Positions 8,922-17,850 of a stretch of 64,000 nucleotides of DNA are shown here, one piece after another (the first letter of the stretch is position 1; each line of letters starts with the position of its first letter). Under the pieces are notes generated by a model. The model searched no databases. It was not told the origin of the DNA and saw only the letters and a list, made by a program, of their open reading frames with translations. The translations under genes and the position numbers were made by a program. The stretch comes from Catenulispora sp. GP43 (lineage in GTDB: Bacteria > Actinomycetota > Actinomycetes > Streptomycetales > Catenulisporaceae): positions 62,001 through 126,000 of the forward strand of contig NZ_JBGCCT010000024.1 in assembly GCF_041260665.1 (NCBI RefSeq). The letters are read 5' to 3'.

Positions 8922-9294
8922 GGCGGGTGTCCTTCCTACGGTGGCAGGGACGAGAGGTGGCGGAGCCGGGTGACGCTGTGAATCGGGTGGGGCTGTGAAT
9001 CAAGTGGGGCTGTTGAGCGGGTGAGGCTGTGAATCAGGCCTTGCACTTAAGCGCTGTAGTTGTTCAGCCGTCCGTGCTCGAATCTAAAACCTGGGAGCCT
9101 GTTGGTCCAGGGGGGGCACGACGTCCAGGGGACACACCACTGACACGCCCGTGAGCTCGGAAGTTGCGCCTGACGGGCGAGCGCGGGGGTGGCGAATCGG
9201 CCCCGAGCAGGGGCGTGCGACAGAACCGAGCCTGAGCGTCCAGTTCCTCGACGCTCGCGCCCGCCGCACGCCGGCGTTCCTTAGCGTCGCGGCC
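8922..9294. other. Divergent intergenic region with 17-bp tandem repeats
   Basis: This 373-bp gap separates the leftward multicopper oxidase from the rightward LysA-like gene. It holds four 17-bp tandem units (8968-9035), listed separately, and must contain both promoters. I see no convincing small gene, tRNA or terminator in it. Confidence 0.6.
8968..9035. repeat. Four 17-bp tandem units
   Basis: Units start at 8968, 8985, 9002 and 9019, each 17 bp, of the form gggtgaggctgtgaatc. The third is the most diverged (aagtggggctgttgagc). They lie 47-115 bp upstream of the oxidase start codon, in the position of a promoter or operator array. Confidence 0.8.
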
Positions 9295-10566
9295 ATGAAC
9301 ACCATCTCGGTGCGGGACCAGATCTGGCCGGCGGGCGCGGCGTGGGCCGACGGCGAGCTGACCGTCGCGGGGCTCGGGGTGCGGGGACTCGCCGCGGAGT
9401 TCGGCACCCCGCTCTACATCCTCGACGCCGCCGATTTCCGGGCCCGGTGCTCGGCGTGGCGGCAGGCCTTCCCCGACGGGGACGTGCACTACGGCGGCAA
9501 GGCCTTCCTGGCTCCCGCCGTCGTGGGATGGCTGGCGGAGCTGGGGCTGTGCCTGGACGTGTGCAGCGGCGGGGAGCTGGCGGTGGCGCGGGTCGGCGGG
9601 ATGCCGCCGGAGCGGGTGGTCTTCCACGGCAACAACAAGTCGGCGGCGGAGATCCGGCAGGCGGTGGCGTGGGGCGTCGGGTGCATCGTGCTGGACTCGC
9701 GGCACGAGCTGGAGCGCGTGGCGCGCGCCGCCGCCGAGGCGGGTACCCGGCAGCCGGTGATGATCCGGGTGAAGCCGGGTGTGGACGCCGACACGCACGC
9801 CTCCTGGGCCACCGGCGGCGAGCGCACCAAGTTCGGCCTGTCCATGGCCTCCGGCGAGGCGGCGGAGGCGGTTCGCCGGGTGCTGTCGGAGCCGAGCCTG
9901 GAGCTGGCCGGACTGCACTCGCACATCGGGTCGCAGATCTTCGGCCTCGACCAGTTCGCCGAGGCGGCCCGCCGCATGGTCGCGTTCCTGCGCGCGGTCG
10001 AGCGGGAGCATCACACTGTCATCGGACGCCTGGACCTCGGCGGCGGCCTCGGCATCCGCTACCTGCCCGGCGACCAGCCGGCGCCGACCCCGGCCGACCT
10101 CGCGGACGTCCTGCAGACCGTGGTCCCCGCCGACATCCGCATCGCGGTGGAACCCGGCCGCTCCATCGCCGGCCCCGGCACCGTCGCCGTCTACGAGGTC
10201 GGCACGGTCAAGGAACGCTTCGTCGCGGTCGACGGCGGCATGAGCGACAACCCGCGCCCGGCCACCTACGGCGCGGCGTACACCGCGGCGCTCGCCTCCC
10301 GCCGCAGCGACGCGCCGACCGAGGCGATGACGATCGTCGGCAAGCACTGCGAGAGCGGCGACGTCCTCATCGAGGACGTCGCCCTGCCCGCGGACATCGC
10401 CCCCGGCGACCTGATCGCGATCCCGTGCTCCGGCGCGTACCAGCGTTCCGCGGCCGGCAACTACAACCTGGTCGCGCGGCCGCCGGTGGTCGCGGTGGAA
10501 GAGAACGCGGCGCACGTCATTGTGCGCCGCGAGACTGAGGAGGACTTGCTGCGGCTCTACCCCTGA
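9295..10566 (+). CDS. lysA: Diaminopimelate decarboxylase (paralogue 1)
   Basis: PLP-dependent fold-III decarboxylase of 423 aa, expected to convert meso-diaminopimelate to lysine. Family motifs are intact: PLP Lys in YGGKAFL, LCLDVCSGGELAVA, HSHIGSQI, the Gly-rich GGGLGIRY, EPGRSI, DGGMSDNPRPATYG, the catalytic Cys in KHCESGDVL and GAYQRSAAGNYN. The ATG at 9295 was chosen because homology begins soon after (WPAGAAWADGEL); there is no clear ribosome site. It overlaps the convergent LD-carboxypeptidase by 10 bp. A second full LysA lies at 58857-60158, so one of the two may have another substrate or serve lysine/DAP salvage. Confidence 0.88.
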   Translation: MNTISVRDQIWPAGAAWADGELTVAGLGVRGLAAEFGTPLYILDAADFRARCSAWRQAFPDGDVHYGGKAFLAPAVVGWLAELGLCLDVCSGGELAVARVGGMPPERVVFHGNNKSAAEIRQAVAWGVGCIVLDSRHELERVARAAAEAGTRQPVMIRVKPGVDADTHASWATGGERTKFGLSMASGEAAEAVRRVLSEPSLELAGLHSHIGSQIFGLDQFAEAARRMVAFLRAVEREHHTVIGRLDLGGGLGIRYLPGDQPAPTPADLADVLQTVVPADIRIAVEPGRSIAGPGTVAVYEVGTVKERFVAVDGGMSDNPRPATYGAAYTAALASRRSDAPTEAMTIVGKHCESGDVLIEDVALPADIAPGDLIAIPCSGAYQRSAAGNYNLVARPPVVAVEENAAHVIVRRETEEDLLRLYP

Positions 10567-11510
10567 TCGTCTGGAGGATCAGCGAGCACCTGGTCCAGAA
10601 AGGTGAGGCTACCGGTATCGGCGTCCAGCCGCGCCCGCACCCCCACCGGATACGTCTGCATCTGGCAGTTGTGCCCGATGTTCACCCCGGCCAGCACCGG
10701 CACGCCGAGATCGCCGAAGCGCTCGGCCAGCAGCGCGTCGACGTGCTCGGGCTCGCCGCACTCGGTGAAGGTGCCGAGGATGATGCCGCGGACGCCTTCC
10801 AGGTAGGACGTGGCGCGGCGGAACTGCGTGAAGACGCGGTCCAGGCGGAACGGAAGTTCGTCCACGTCCTCCAGGAACAGGATGCCGTCCCGGACCGGAT
10901 ACGACGTGTCCGTCCCGAAGTTCGCCGCGATCAGCGTCGCGGTGCCGCCGAGGGTCAGCCCTTCGGCGGCGCCGGGGACCAGGGCACGCGAGCCGGGGAA
11001 GGTGAGCTGCTTGACCGCCGACGGTCTGAACAGGAGCTTCATCAGCTCCTTGAAGTCGTACTCTTCGGGACCCTGCCAGAAGCCGCTGCAGGCCACCATC
11101 GGGCCGAACAGCGACACCCAGCCGAGCTTGACCGCTATAGCCTCCAGCAGCGCGGTGACGTCGGAGTACCCGACGACCACCTTCGGCTCCCCGGCGTCGA
11201 TACGGCTCCAGTCCATCAGCTCCAGGGTGCGCTGCATTCCGTAGCCGCCGCAGGCCAGGAACACCCCGGCGTAGGCCGGGTCGCTCAGGGCGCGGGTCAG
11301 GGCGGCGGCCCGTTCGGCGTCGCTGCCGGCCAGGTATTCGTACACGCTCCCGGCGTCGCGGGCGGTGCCGAACACCTCCGGGATGAGGCCCACCGACTTC
11401 ATCGCGCGCAGGCCCTGCTCCAGGTGCTGCTGGCTCTGCACCGGCGAGGAGGCGCAGAGCACCGCGACGGTGTCGCCGGGCTTCAGGGCCGGCGGGCGGA
11501 GCAGGGTCAT
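10557..11510 (-). CDS. ldcA: LD-carboxypeptidase (peptidase S66)
   Basis: Serine carboxypeptidase of 317 aa, which in this family removes the terminal D-Ala from muropeptide tetrapeptides during peptidoglycan recycling. Motifs: GGYGMQRTL, the nucleophile Ser in VVGYSDVTALLEA, the Glu in FLEDVDELPFRLDR and the His in NIGHNCQMQTYP, forming the Ser-Glu-His triad. There is no signal peptide, so it acts in the cytoplasm. Its start overlaps the stop of the M20 peptidase (ATGA, 11507-11510), making it the third gene of a leftward operon. Confidence 0.9.
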   Translation of the reverse strand: MTLLRPPALKPGDTVAVLCASSPVQSQQHLEQGLRAMKSVGLIPEVFGTARDAGSVYEYLAGSDAERAAALTRALSDPAYAGVFLACGGYGMQRTLELMDWSRIDAGEPKVVVGYSDVTALLEAIAVKLGWVSLFGPMVACSGFWQGPEEYDFKELMKLLFRPSAVKQLTFPGSRALVPGAAEGLTLGGTATLIAANFGTDTSYPVRDGILFLEDVDELPFRLDRVFTQFRRATSYLEGVRGIILGTFTECGEPEHVDALLAERFGDLGVPVLAGVNIGHNCQMQTYPVGVRARLDADTGSLTFLDQVLADPPDDQG

Positions 11511-12838
11511 GCGTGCGTCCTGGGGTCGGTCATCAGGTAGGTGGCCAGGACGCCGGCGCCGAAGGCCAGGCTGTCAGTGAGGACGTGCTCGTCGACGCCG
11601 TGGACGTACTGCCAGGCGTCGAAGCCCTCTGGGGTGCGGCCGGGGACGAAGCCGAAGCCGGGGATGCCGATCTTGGCGAAGGCCTTGGCGTCGGTGCCGC
11701 CGGTCATGCAGTACGGCAGGACGATCGCCTCGGGGTCGAAGGCGCGCAGGGCGGCGGCCATCGCGGCGAAGTCCGGGGCGGTGAAGTCGGCGCTGACCGG
11801 GGAGCTGTGATCGCCGGTGCGGACGGCGTCCGGGCCCAGGAGAGCGTCGACGGTGGCAAAGAACTCGGCCTCGGTGCCCGGCAGCAGGCGGCCGTCCAGG
11901 GCGACGCTGGCCTCGGAGGGGATCACGTTGTGCTTGTAGCCGGCGCGCAGCATCGTGGGGTTGACCGAGTTGCGCAGCGTGTCGGCCAGCAGCGGCGCCG
12001 CCGCGCCCAGGCCGGACAGGTCCTCCGGGGAGATCTCGCGGCCGAAGTGCTCGGACAGGCCGTCCAGCAGGGCCCTGACCACCGGCACCACCCGCACCGG
12101 CCATTCGTACTCGGCGAAGCGGGTGATCAGCGCGGCCAGCTTGGCGATCGCGTTGTCGTCGTTGCGGCGCGAGCCGTGGCCGGCGGTGCCGCGCGCGGTG
12201 ACGGTCATCCAGGAGCTGCCGCGCTCCCCCGCCGCGATCGGGTACAGGCGCGCGCCGTCGGACAGGTGCACCGAGTGGCCGCCGGACTCGCTGATCGCGC
12301 CGGCCACGCCCTCGAACAGGTCCGGGTGCTCGCGGCACAGGAAGCCCGCGCCGAAGTCGCCGGTGTCCTCCTCGTCGGCCACGAAGGCCAAGACGATGTC
12401 GCGCGGCGGCCGCTGCCCGGTGCGCGCCAGATGCTGGAGGAACGCGAGCATCATCGCGTCCATGTCCTTCATGTCCAGGGCGCCGCGGCCCCAGACGGCG
12501 CCGTCGCGGACGTCCCCGGAGAAGGGATGGGACCGCCAGTCGGCGGGCTCGGCCGGGACGACGTCGAGGTGCCCGTGCACCAGCAGGGCCGGCGCGCCGG
12601 GGTCGGTGCCGGGGACGCGGACCACGGTGTTGGCCCGGTGCGGCGCCGATTCCAGCACGATCGGGTCGAAGCCGGCGTCGGTGATCTGTTCGGCGACCCA
12701 TTCGGCGCAGGCGCGTTCGCCGCGGCTCTCGCCGCCGCCGAAGTTGCTGGTGTCGAAGCGGATCAGGCGGGAGCAGGCGGCGACGGTGTCGGCCGCGAGT
12801 TTCTCGAGATCGGAATCGGCGGGGCGGGGTGTGGTCAT
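11507..12838 (-). CDS. M20-family metallopeptidase (dipeptidase/deacylase)
   Basis: Zinc peptidase of 443 aa. The M20 motifs are in order: HGHLDVVPAE (first metal His and catalytic Asp), the bridging Asp in GALDMKDMDAM, the catalytic and metal Glu pair in ADEEDTGDFGAGF, the dimerisation/lid domain, and a C-terminal metal His in WQYVHGVDEH. It starts one base past the S9 peptidase stop and overlaps ldcA by 4 bp. It is the middle gene of the operon and probably degrades small peptides released by its partners. Confidence 0.9.
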   Translation of the reverse strand: MTTPRPADSDLEKLAADTVAACSRLIRFDTSNFGGGESRGERACAEWVAEQITDAGFDPIVLESAPHRANTVVRVPGTDPGAPALLVHGHLDVVPAEPADWRSHPFSGDVRDGAVWGRGALDMKDMDAMMLAFLQHLARTGQRPPRDIVLAFVADEEDTGDFGAGFLCREHPDLFEGVAGAISESGGHSVHLSDGARLYPIAAGERGSSWMTVTARGTAGHGSRRNDDNAIAKLAALITRFAEYEWPVRVVPVVRALLDGLSEHFGREISPEDLSGLGAAAPLLADTLRNSVNPTMLRAGYKHNVIPSEASVALDGRLLPGTEAEFFATVDALLGPDAVRTGDHSSPVSADFTAPDFAAMAAALRAFDPEAIVLPYCMTGGTDAKAFAKIGIPGFGFVPGRTPEGFDAWQYVHGVDEHVLTDSLAFGAGVLATYLMTDPRTHA

Positions 12839-12839
12839 G

Positions 12840-14798
12840 TCAGGCTCCGAGGACGCTTGCGTACAGGTCGAGTTCGGCTCGCAGGCACACGGTCATCGTC
12901 TCGTCCTTGCGGAACCCGTGTCCCTCTCCGGGGAAGCGGTGGTAGGCCCGGCACAGTCCGGGGTTGACCGCCTCGACGGCCTTCACCAGCCGGTCGGCCT
13001 GGTCCGGGCGGCAGATCACGTCGTCGTCGCCCTGCAGCATGATGAACGGCGCGGTGATCTCGGCGGCGTGGGCCAGCGGCGAGACCCGGGCGAAACGCTC
13101 GGCGTCCTTGTCGGGGTCGCCGATCAGGTAGTGGATGTAGCGGCTCTCGAAGTCGTGGGTCTGCTCGTCGAACCAGGTCGCGGGGTCGCTGATCGGGAAG
13201 TACACCGTGCCGCAGGCGAAGTAGTCGCTGTGCGCGAGCGCCGCCAGCGTGGCCCAGCCGCCGGCCGAGCCGCCCCGGATGCCGGTGCGCCGCGGGTCCG
13301 CCAGCCCGGCGGCTGCCAGGGCGCGCGCCACCGCGACCGAGTCCTCGACGTCGGTGATGCCCCAGGTGTGGCGCAGGCGGTCGCGGTAGGCGCGGCCGTA
13401 GCCGGTGGAGCCGCCGTAGTCGACGGAGGCGACGGCGTAGCCGCGGGAGGTGAAGAGCGAGAAGTTGAGATGGCGCGTGGCCACGGTGCTGCTGGTCGGG
13501 CCGCCGTGGACGTCGATGAGAAGCGGCGGCGGGGTGTCGGAGGGGCCGCGGTACTCGGGGTTGGTCGGCGGGTGGTAGATGTACGGGACCTGCCAGCCGC
13601 CCTCGACCTGGACCTGGCGGCGTTCGGGGACGGAGACCCAGGCTTCGTGCGGGTATTCGGTGCGCTCGACGCAGCGGACGGTGTGGCGGCGGGCGACGTC
13701 GATGCGCAGCGGCGTCGAGGGCTCGGTGGCGTTCGCGGCGACGACCGCGATCGACGAGGCCACGCCGGTTCCGCCGGACACGGAGGTCGCGAACTCGGTC
13801 CACTCCGGGGCCAGGTCGGTGGTCTGGCCGGTCTCCGGGTCCCACAGGATCAGGGCCTCGTCGCCGGCGATGCGGCGCAGGACCACGCCGGCGTCGGTGA
13901 CCGCGAAGGAGGTGGAGCCGACGCGCCAGATCGGGTGGCCGAACTCGGTCTCGGCCGGGAAGACGTTGGTCGCGGCCGTCTCCTCCCCGGCGAGGTCGAT
14001 GCGGAACAGGTTCCACCAGCCGTCCGGGTCGGCGAGCGCGTACAAGGTGTCGGCATCGGCCCACTCGGCCTGCGCGACCGCCACCTCGTCGCCGCCGACA
14101 TCACCACCCAGGACCCGGACCGGCGCGACCGCGACGCCGTCGAGGATCGAGGCGACCATCAGGTCGGTGGTCTCCCAGGGCATCACCGGATGGTCCCAGC
14201 CGAGCCAGGCCAGCCGGGTGCCGTCGGGGCTCAGGCGGATGGTGGACAGGAAGTGGTGGGAGCGGGCCACGACGCGCAGCGCGCCGGGGTCGTCGGCCGC
14301 GGCGCCGGACAGCGGGATCGCGACGATGTCGCGCGTGGTGCGGGGCGCGGGGTCGGTCAGCTCCTCGGTGAGCCGGGTCGCCTCCCTGATCGCCCAGACC
14401 TCGGTGCCGGTCGGGCCGAGGATCATGTCGGAGTAGTTGGTGCGGGTGAGGCCCTCGGGGTCGGCGGGGGTCAGCGGGACCGGCTCGCCGGCGACCAGGT
14501 ACAGCCGCTGGTCGCGGGAGCGGGAGAAGACCGCCAGCTCCGGCGTGGCGAGGTAGGGACGGCCGCCGTAGCCGATGGCCTTGTTGCCCACCGGCCACTC
14601 CGGCCCCAGCACCGGGCCCACGCCGCCGTCGGCGTCCCGCCGCATCAGGCCGACCGTGGCCGTCGCCGGATCCGGCGCGCACCACCAGGTCTGGTCGCCC
14701 ACGGCCGAGGGCCACTGCGGCGCGCCGGGGATCGCGGCGACGTCCTCGGCGGTGATCGGCGAGGGCCAGGCGCCGTAGGGCTTGTCGACCTTGGTCAC
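12840..14798 (-). CDS. S9 prolyl-oligopeptidase-family peptidase
   Basis: Cytoplasmic serine peptidase of 652 aa, the first gene of the leftward peptidase operon. The N-terminal beta-propeller (about 1-400) is followed by an alpha/beta-hydrolase domain. The nucleophile lies in GIRGGSAGGWATLA, the Asp in LQGDDDVICRPDQA and the His in FPGEGHGFR. In the family the propeller restricts access to short peptides, commonly cutting after proline or acting as an acylaminoacyl peptidase. The M20 gene begins one base beyond its stop, so they are surely co-transcribed. The start at 14798 is preceded by a GGAGAT-type ribosome site. Confidence 0.9.
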   Translation of the reverse strand: MTKVDKPYGAWPSPITAEDVAAIPGAPQWPSAVGDQTWWCAPDPATATVGLMRRDADGGVGPVLGPEWPVGNKAIGYGGRPYLATPELAVFSRSRDQRLYLVAGEPVPLTPADPEGLTRTNYSDMILGPTGTEVWAIREATRLTEELTDPAPRTTRDIVAIPLSGAAADDPGALRVVARSHHFLSTIRLSPDGTRLAWLGWDHPVMPWETTDLMVASILDGVAVAPVRVLGGDVGGDEVAVAQAEWADADTLYALADPDGWWNLFRIDLAGEETAATNVFPAETEFGHPIWRVGSTSFAVTDAGVVLRRIAGDEALILWDPETGQTTDLAPEWTEFATSVSGGTGVASSIAVVAANATEPSTPLRIDVARRHTVRCVERTEYPHEAWVSVPERRQVQVEGGWQVPYIYHPPTNPEYRGPSDTPPPLLIDVHGGPTSSTVATRHLNFSLFTSRGYAVASVDYGGSTGYGRAYRDRLRHTWGITDVEDSVAVARALAAAGLADPRRTGIRGGSAGGWATLAALAHSDYFACGTVYFPISDPATWFDEQTHDFESRYIHYLIGDPDKDAERFARVSPLAHAAEITAPFIMLQGDDDVICRPDQADRLVKAVEAVNPGLCRAYHRFPGEGHGFRKDETMTVCLRAELDLYASVLGA

Positions 14799-14866
14799 GG
14801 GATCTCCTTGGCTCGGTCGGTGGTGCGGGGAGTGCGATGTGGATCTATTGGTACGGCTGAGGCGTC

Positions 14867-14898
14867 AGCCTTGCCGCCGGAGGCGGATCGGCAAGGCT
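14867..14898. promoter_or_regulatory. Dyad in the divergent S9/PLP-enzyme intergenic region
   Basis: Perfect 10-bp inverted repeat AGCCTTGCCG (14867-14876) / CGGCAAGGCT (14889-14898) with a 12-nt centre, midway between the two divergent starts (14798 and 14978). Size and placement fit an operator shared by both operons. A transcript hairpin is an alternative. Confidence 0.45.
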
Positions 14899-14977
14899 TC
14901 TGCCAGGATTTGGAGTGTGAGCGGCGAGGTTTTCGAGGCTCGCGGTGCGGCGCCTTCCCAGGTCTCAGGCTGGTCGT

Positions 14978-16297
14978 ATGCCTGACCATCATGCCCGCCG
15001 CATCCGCCGCGACCGCGCCGTCCACGCCGCCGTCGCCCAGGGCCTGCTCGATCCGCACCGGAGCCCGGCCGCCGCGTTCGTCGACCTCGAGGGGATCGGG
15101 CAGACGGCCCGGGAGCTGCTGACGGCCTGGCCGCGCGAGACGGACGTGCTGCACGCGTTCGCGGCCAAGGCGAACCCGATGGTGCCGGTCCTGGCGCTGC
15201 TGCTCCGGCACGGCCTGGGCTGCGAGGTGAGCAGCCCCGGGGAGCTGGCGCAGGCGCGGGCCGCGGGATTCCCGGCGGCGCGGATCGTGCTGGACTCCCC
15301 GGCGAAGACACAGGCCGAACTGGCCGAGGCGCTGCGCGACGGCATCGCGCTGAACATCGACAACTTCGAGGAACTGGAACGGGTGGACCGCCTGGTCGCC
15401 GACGGCGCCGAGGCGGTCCGCGCCGGGGTGCGGATCAACCCGCAAGTGGGGATCGGGTCGATCGAGGCGATGTCGACGGCCGGCCGGACGACGAAGTTCG
15501 GGATCGCGATGGCCGACCCCGGAAACCGGGAACGGCTGCTGGCCGCGTACGCGTCGCGTCCGTGGCTGCGCTGGATCCACGTCCACGTCGGCTCGCAGGG
15601 CATCCCGCTGGAGCTGAACGCCGCGGGCGTCGCCGAGGCGGTGCGCTTCGCGCAGGAGGTGAACACGCGGCGGGCCGGGCAGATCGAGGGCATCGACATC
15701 GGCGGCGGGCTGCCGGTCGACTTCAGCAAGGACGAGGACAGTCCCACCTTCGCCGATCACGTGGCGGTCCTGCGCGACGCCGCACCGGAGTTGTTCACCG
15801 GGGAGCTCAAGGTGGTCACGGAGTACGGCCGCTCGGTGATGGCGAAGAACGGCTTCATCGCCTCCCGGGTGGAGTACACGAAGAACACAGGCGGGCGCGC
15901 TATAGCGTTGACGCACACAGGTGCACAGGTGGCGGCGCGTACTGTGTTCGCCCCCAAGTCCTGGCCACTGCGGGTGCTGGCCTACGACCGGCACGGTCTG
16001 CCGAGCACCGCCGAGTTGGAGGTGCAGGACGTCGCGGGGCCGTGCTGCTTCGCCGGCGACCTGGTGGCGCGGGAGCGCAAACTGCCCAGGCTCGCCACGG
16101 AGGACGTCGTGGTGATCCCGGACACCGGCGCGTACTACTTCTCCTCGCCGTTCCAGTACAACAGTCTGCCGATGCCGCCGGTGTTCGGGTTCGAGGTGTC
16201 GGAGGGGGATGCGGTGCGCTTCCATGTGTTGCGCGCCGCCGAGAGCATCGATGAGCTGGTGGCCCGTAGCGGCGTGCTGCCGGCGAGTCTGCGGTGA
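14978..16297 (+). CDS. Fold-III PLP decarboxylase, Y4yA-like
   Basis: Protein of 439 aa related to diaminopimelate decarboxylase but clearly divergent. The PLP Lys is in AFAAKANPMVP, then EVSSPGEL, KFGIAM, HVHVGSQG and DIGGGLPVD. EYGRSVMAKNG replaces the usual EPGR, and GPCCFAGDL and DTGAYYFSSPFQYN carry the Cys and Tyr of the partner-subunit active site. The variant motifs match the Y4yA-type branch, whose substrate is not settled. The ATG at 14978 was chosen because the 11 upstream codons are dispensable. Its stop overlaps the start of the D-aminoacylase gene (GTGA), so it heads that operon. Confidence 0.82.
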   Translation: MPDHHARRIRRDRAVHAAVAQGLLDPHRSPAAAFVDLEGIGQTARELLTAWPRETDVLHAFAAKANPMVPVLALLLRHGLGCEVSSPGELAQARAAGFPAARIVLDSPAKTQAELAEALRDGIALNIDNFEELERVDRLVADGAEAVRAGVRINPQVGIGSIEAMSTAGRTTKFGIAMADPGNRERLLAAYASRPWLRWIHVHVGSQGIPLELNAAGVAEAVRFAQEVNTRRAGQIEGIDIGGGLPVDFSKDEDSPTFADHVAVLRDAAPELFTGELKVVTEYGRSVMAKNGFIASRVEYTKNTGGRAIALTHTGAQVAARTVFAPKSWPLRVLAYDRHGLPSTAELEVQDVAGPCCFAGDLVARERKLPRLATEDVVVIPDTGAYYFSSPFQYNSLPMPPVFGFEVSEGDAVRFHVLRAAESIDELVARSGVLPASLR

Positions 16298-17850
16298 GTG
16301 GTTTCTCGCTTCTCTTGCGCGGCGGGTCGGTCGCCGACGGGACCGGCGCGCCGTTGGTTGCGCGGGATGTGGCGGTGGCCGGCGGGCGGATCAGGATGCT
16401 GGCACCCGGGACTGCGGCGGAGGCCGCCGAGGCCGCCGAGGTCGTCGACGTCTCAGGTCTGGTGGTCTCGCCGGGATTCATCGATGCGCACACGCACTCG
16501 GACACGTCCTGCATCGACGGCGCGGAAGGCCGGCTCGACAGGGCCCAGGTATTCGCCTCAGTGCTCCAAGGGGTGACGACGGAGATCGCCGGGAACTGCG
16601 GCCATAGTGCGTTCCCTGGTAGGTATTCGGGGTTGGCGCCCTTAAGCCGTGCGCACCGTGCGGTCGGCCGGGCGAACCACCTCGTGTCCTTAGTAGGGCA
16701 TGGGACGCTTCGCAGTGCGATAGTCGGCCAGGAGGCGCGCGCCGCCAGCGCCACGGAGATCGTTCGGATGGCGGATGCGCTGGATGAGGCTCTGTCTGCC
16801 GGTGCTGTCGGGTTCTCTACAGGGCTCATCTATACGCCGGGTTCCTATGCAGACACCGCAGAGATCACAGCGTTGGCGCGGGTCGCCGCACAGCATGGGA
16901 AGCCGTATGTGACGCATCTGCGCGACGAGATGTCGGGTGTGCAGGAAGCGTTAGAAGAGGCTGTCGCGATAGCGCGGGACAGTGGTGCGGCGCTGCATGT
17001 GTCGCACCACAAGACGGCCGGGAAGTATGCGTGGGGCCTGACCGAGGTGACGTTGGCGCGCCTGGCGGAGCTCAGGGAGTCGGGGATGGATGTCACATGC
17101 GATGTCTATCCCTATACGGCCGGCAGTACAGCGCTTAGCGCGATGCTGCCTCCGTGGGCTCACGACGGCGGAACGGAGCGGCTACTGGCGCGGCTGCGAG
17201 ACCCGGCGCAGCTCGATCTGATCCGCGAGGCGATCGCCGAAGGGGTTCCCGGCTGGGAGAACACGGTCGGCAACGGCGGCTGGGACCGGATCGCGGTGGC
17301 CGGGGCGCCGCGTCACCCCGCTTGTCAGGGCCGCACCGTCGCCGATCTCGCGCGGGAGGCCGGGGTGGACGCCGTCGACCTGGTCGCGGAGCTGCTGCTG
17401 GGCGAGGATGGCGAGGTGACGATCATCAGCCACTCGATGCGGGAGGACGACGTGCGCCGGGTGCTCGCGGCCCGGTTCGCGATGATCGGCTCGGACGGGG
17501 TGCCCACCGCTGGACTACCGCATCCGCGCTGGGCCGGCAGCTTCGCGCGGGTGCTGGGGCGCTACGCGCGGGAGGCCGGACTGTTCGACGTGCCGGAGGC
17601 GGTGCGGAAGATGACCGGGGCGACGGCCGCCCGGTTCGGGCTCGCGGACCGCGGGGTGCTGCGAGACGGGGCGCATGCGGACGTCGTGGTGTTCGACGCG
17701 GCGCGGGTGGCGGATCGGGCGACGTTCGCCTCGCCGTTGGAAGGACCGGAGGGTGTGCGGATGGTCGTGGTCGGCGGCACGGTGGTGGTGCGGGACGGGG
17801 CGCTGACCGCAGCGCGGCCGGGACGGGTGGTGGGTGTTGGCCGGCACTGA
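16294..17850 (+). CDS. N-acyl-D-amino-acid deacylase (D-aminoacylase)
   Basis: Zinc amidohydrolase of 518 aa that releases free D-amino acids from N-acyl-D-amino acids. Signature features: HTHSD (HxH metal site), the metal Cys in IAGNCGHS, HLRDE, HVSHHK, DVYPYTAGST, SHSMREDDV and the catalytic Asp in IGSDGVP. The GTG start overlaps the preceding stop by 4 bp. The gene carries three in-frame TTA leucine codons (16642, 16690, 16951), and the stretch about 16560-17160 is richer in A/T-ending codons than its flanks, which may mean different ancestry for that part. It overlaps the next gene by 17 bp. Confidence 0.9.
   Translation: MSGFSLLLRGGSVADGTGAPLVARDVAVAGGRIRMLAPGTAAEAAEAAEVVDVSGLVVSPGFIDAHTHSDTSCIDGAEGRLDRAQVFASVLQGVTTEIAGNCGHSAFPGRYSGLAPLSRAHRAVGRANHLVSLVGHGTLRSAIVGQEARAASATEIVRMADALDEALSAGAVGFSTGLIYTPGSYADTAEITALARVAAQHGKPYVTHLRDEMSGVQEALEEAVAIARDSGAALHVSHHKTAGKYAWGLTEVTLARLAELRESGMDVTCDVYPYTAGSTALSAMLPPWAHDGGTERLLARLRDPAQLDLIREAIAEGVPGWENTVGNGGWDRIAVAGAPRHPACQGRTVADLAREAGVDAVDLVAELLLGEDGEVTIISHSMREDDVRRVLAARFAMIGSDGVPTAGLPHPRWAGSFARVLGRYAREAGLFDVPEAVRKMTGATAARFGLADRGVLRDGAHADVVVFDAARVADRATFASPLEGPEGVRMVVVGGTVVVRDGALTAARPGRVVGVGRH

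Noticed and set aside
9060-9130. Possible tRNA, suggested by gctcgaatct
   Set aside because: No acceptor stem, D-arm or GGTTCGAATCC T-arm can be built around it.
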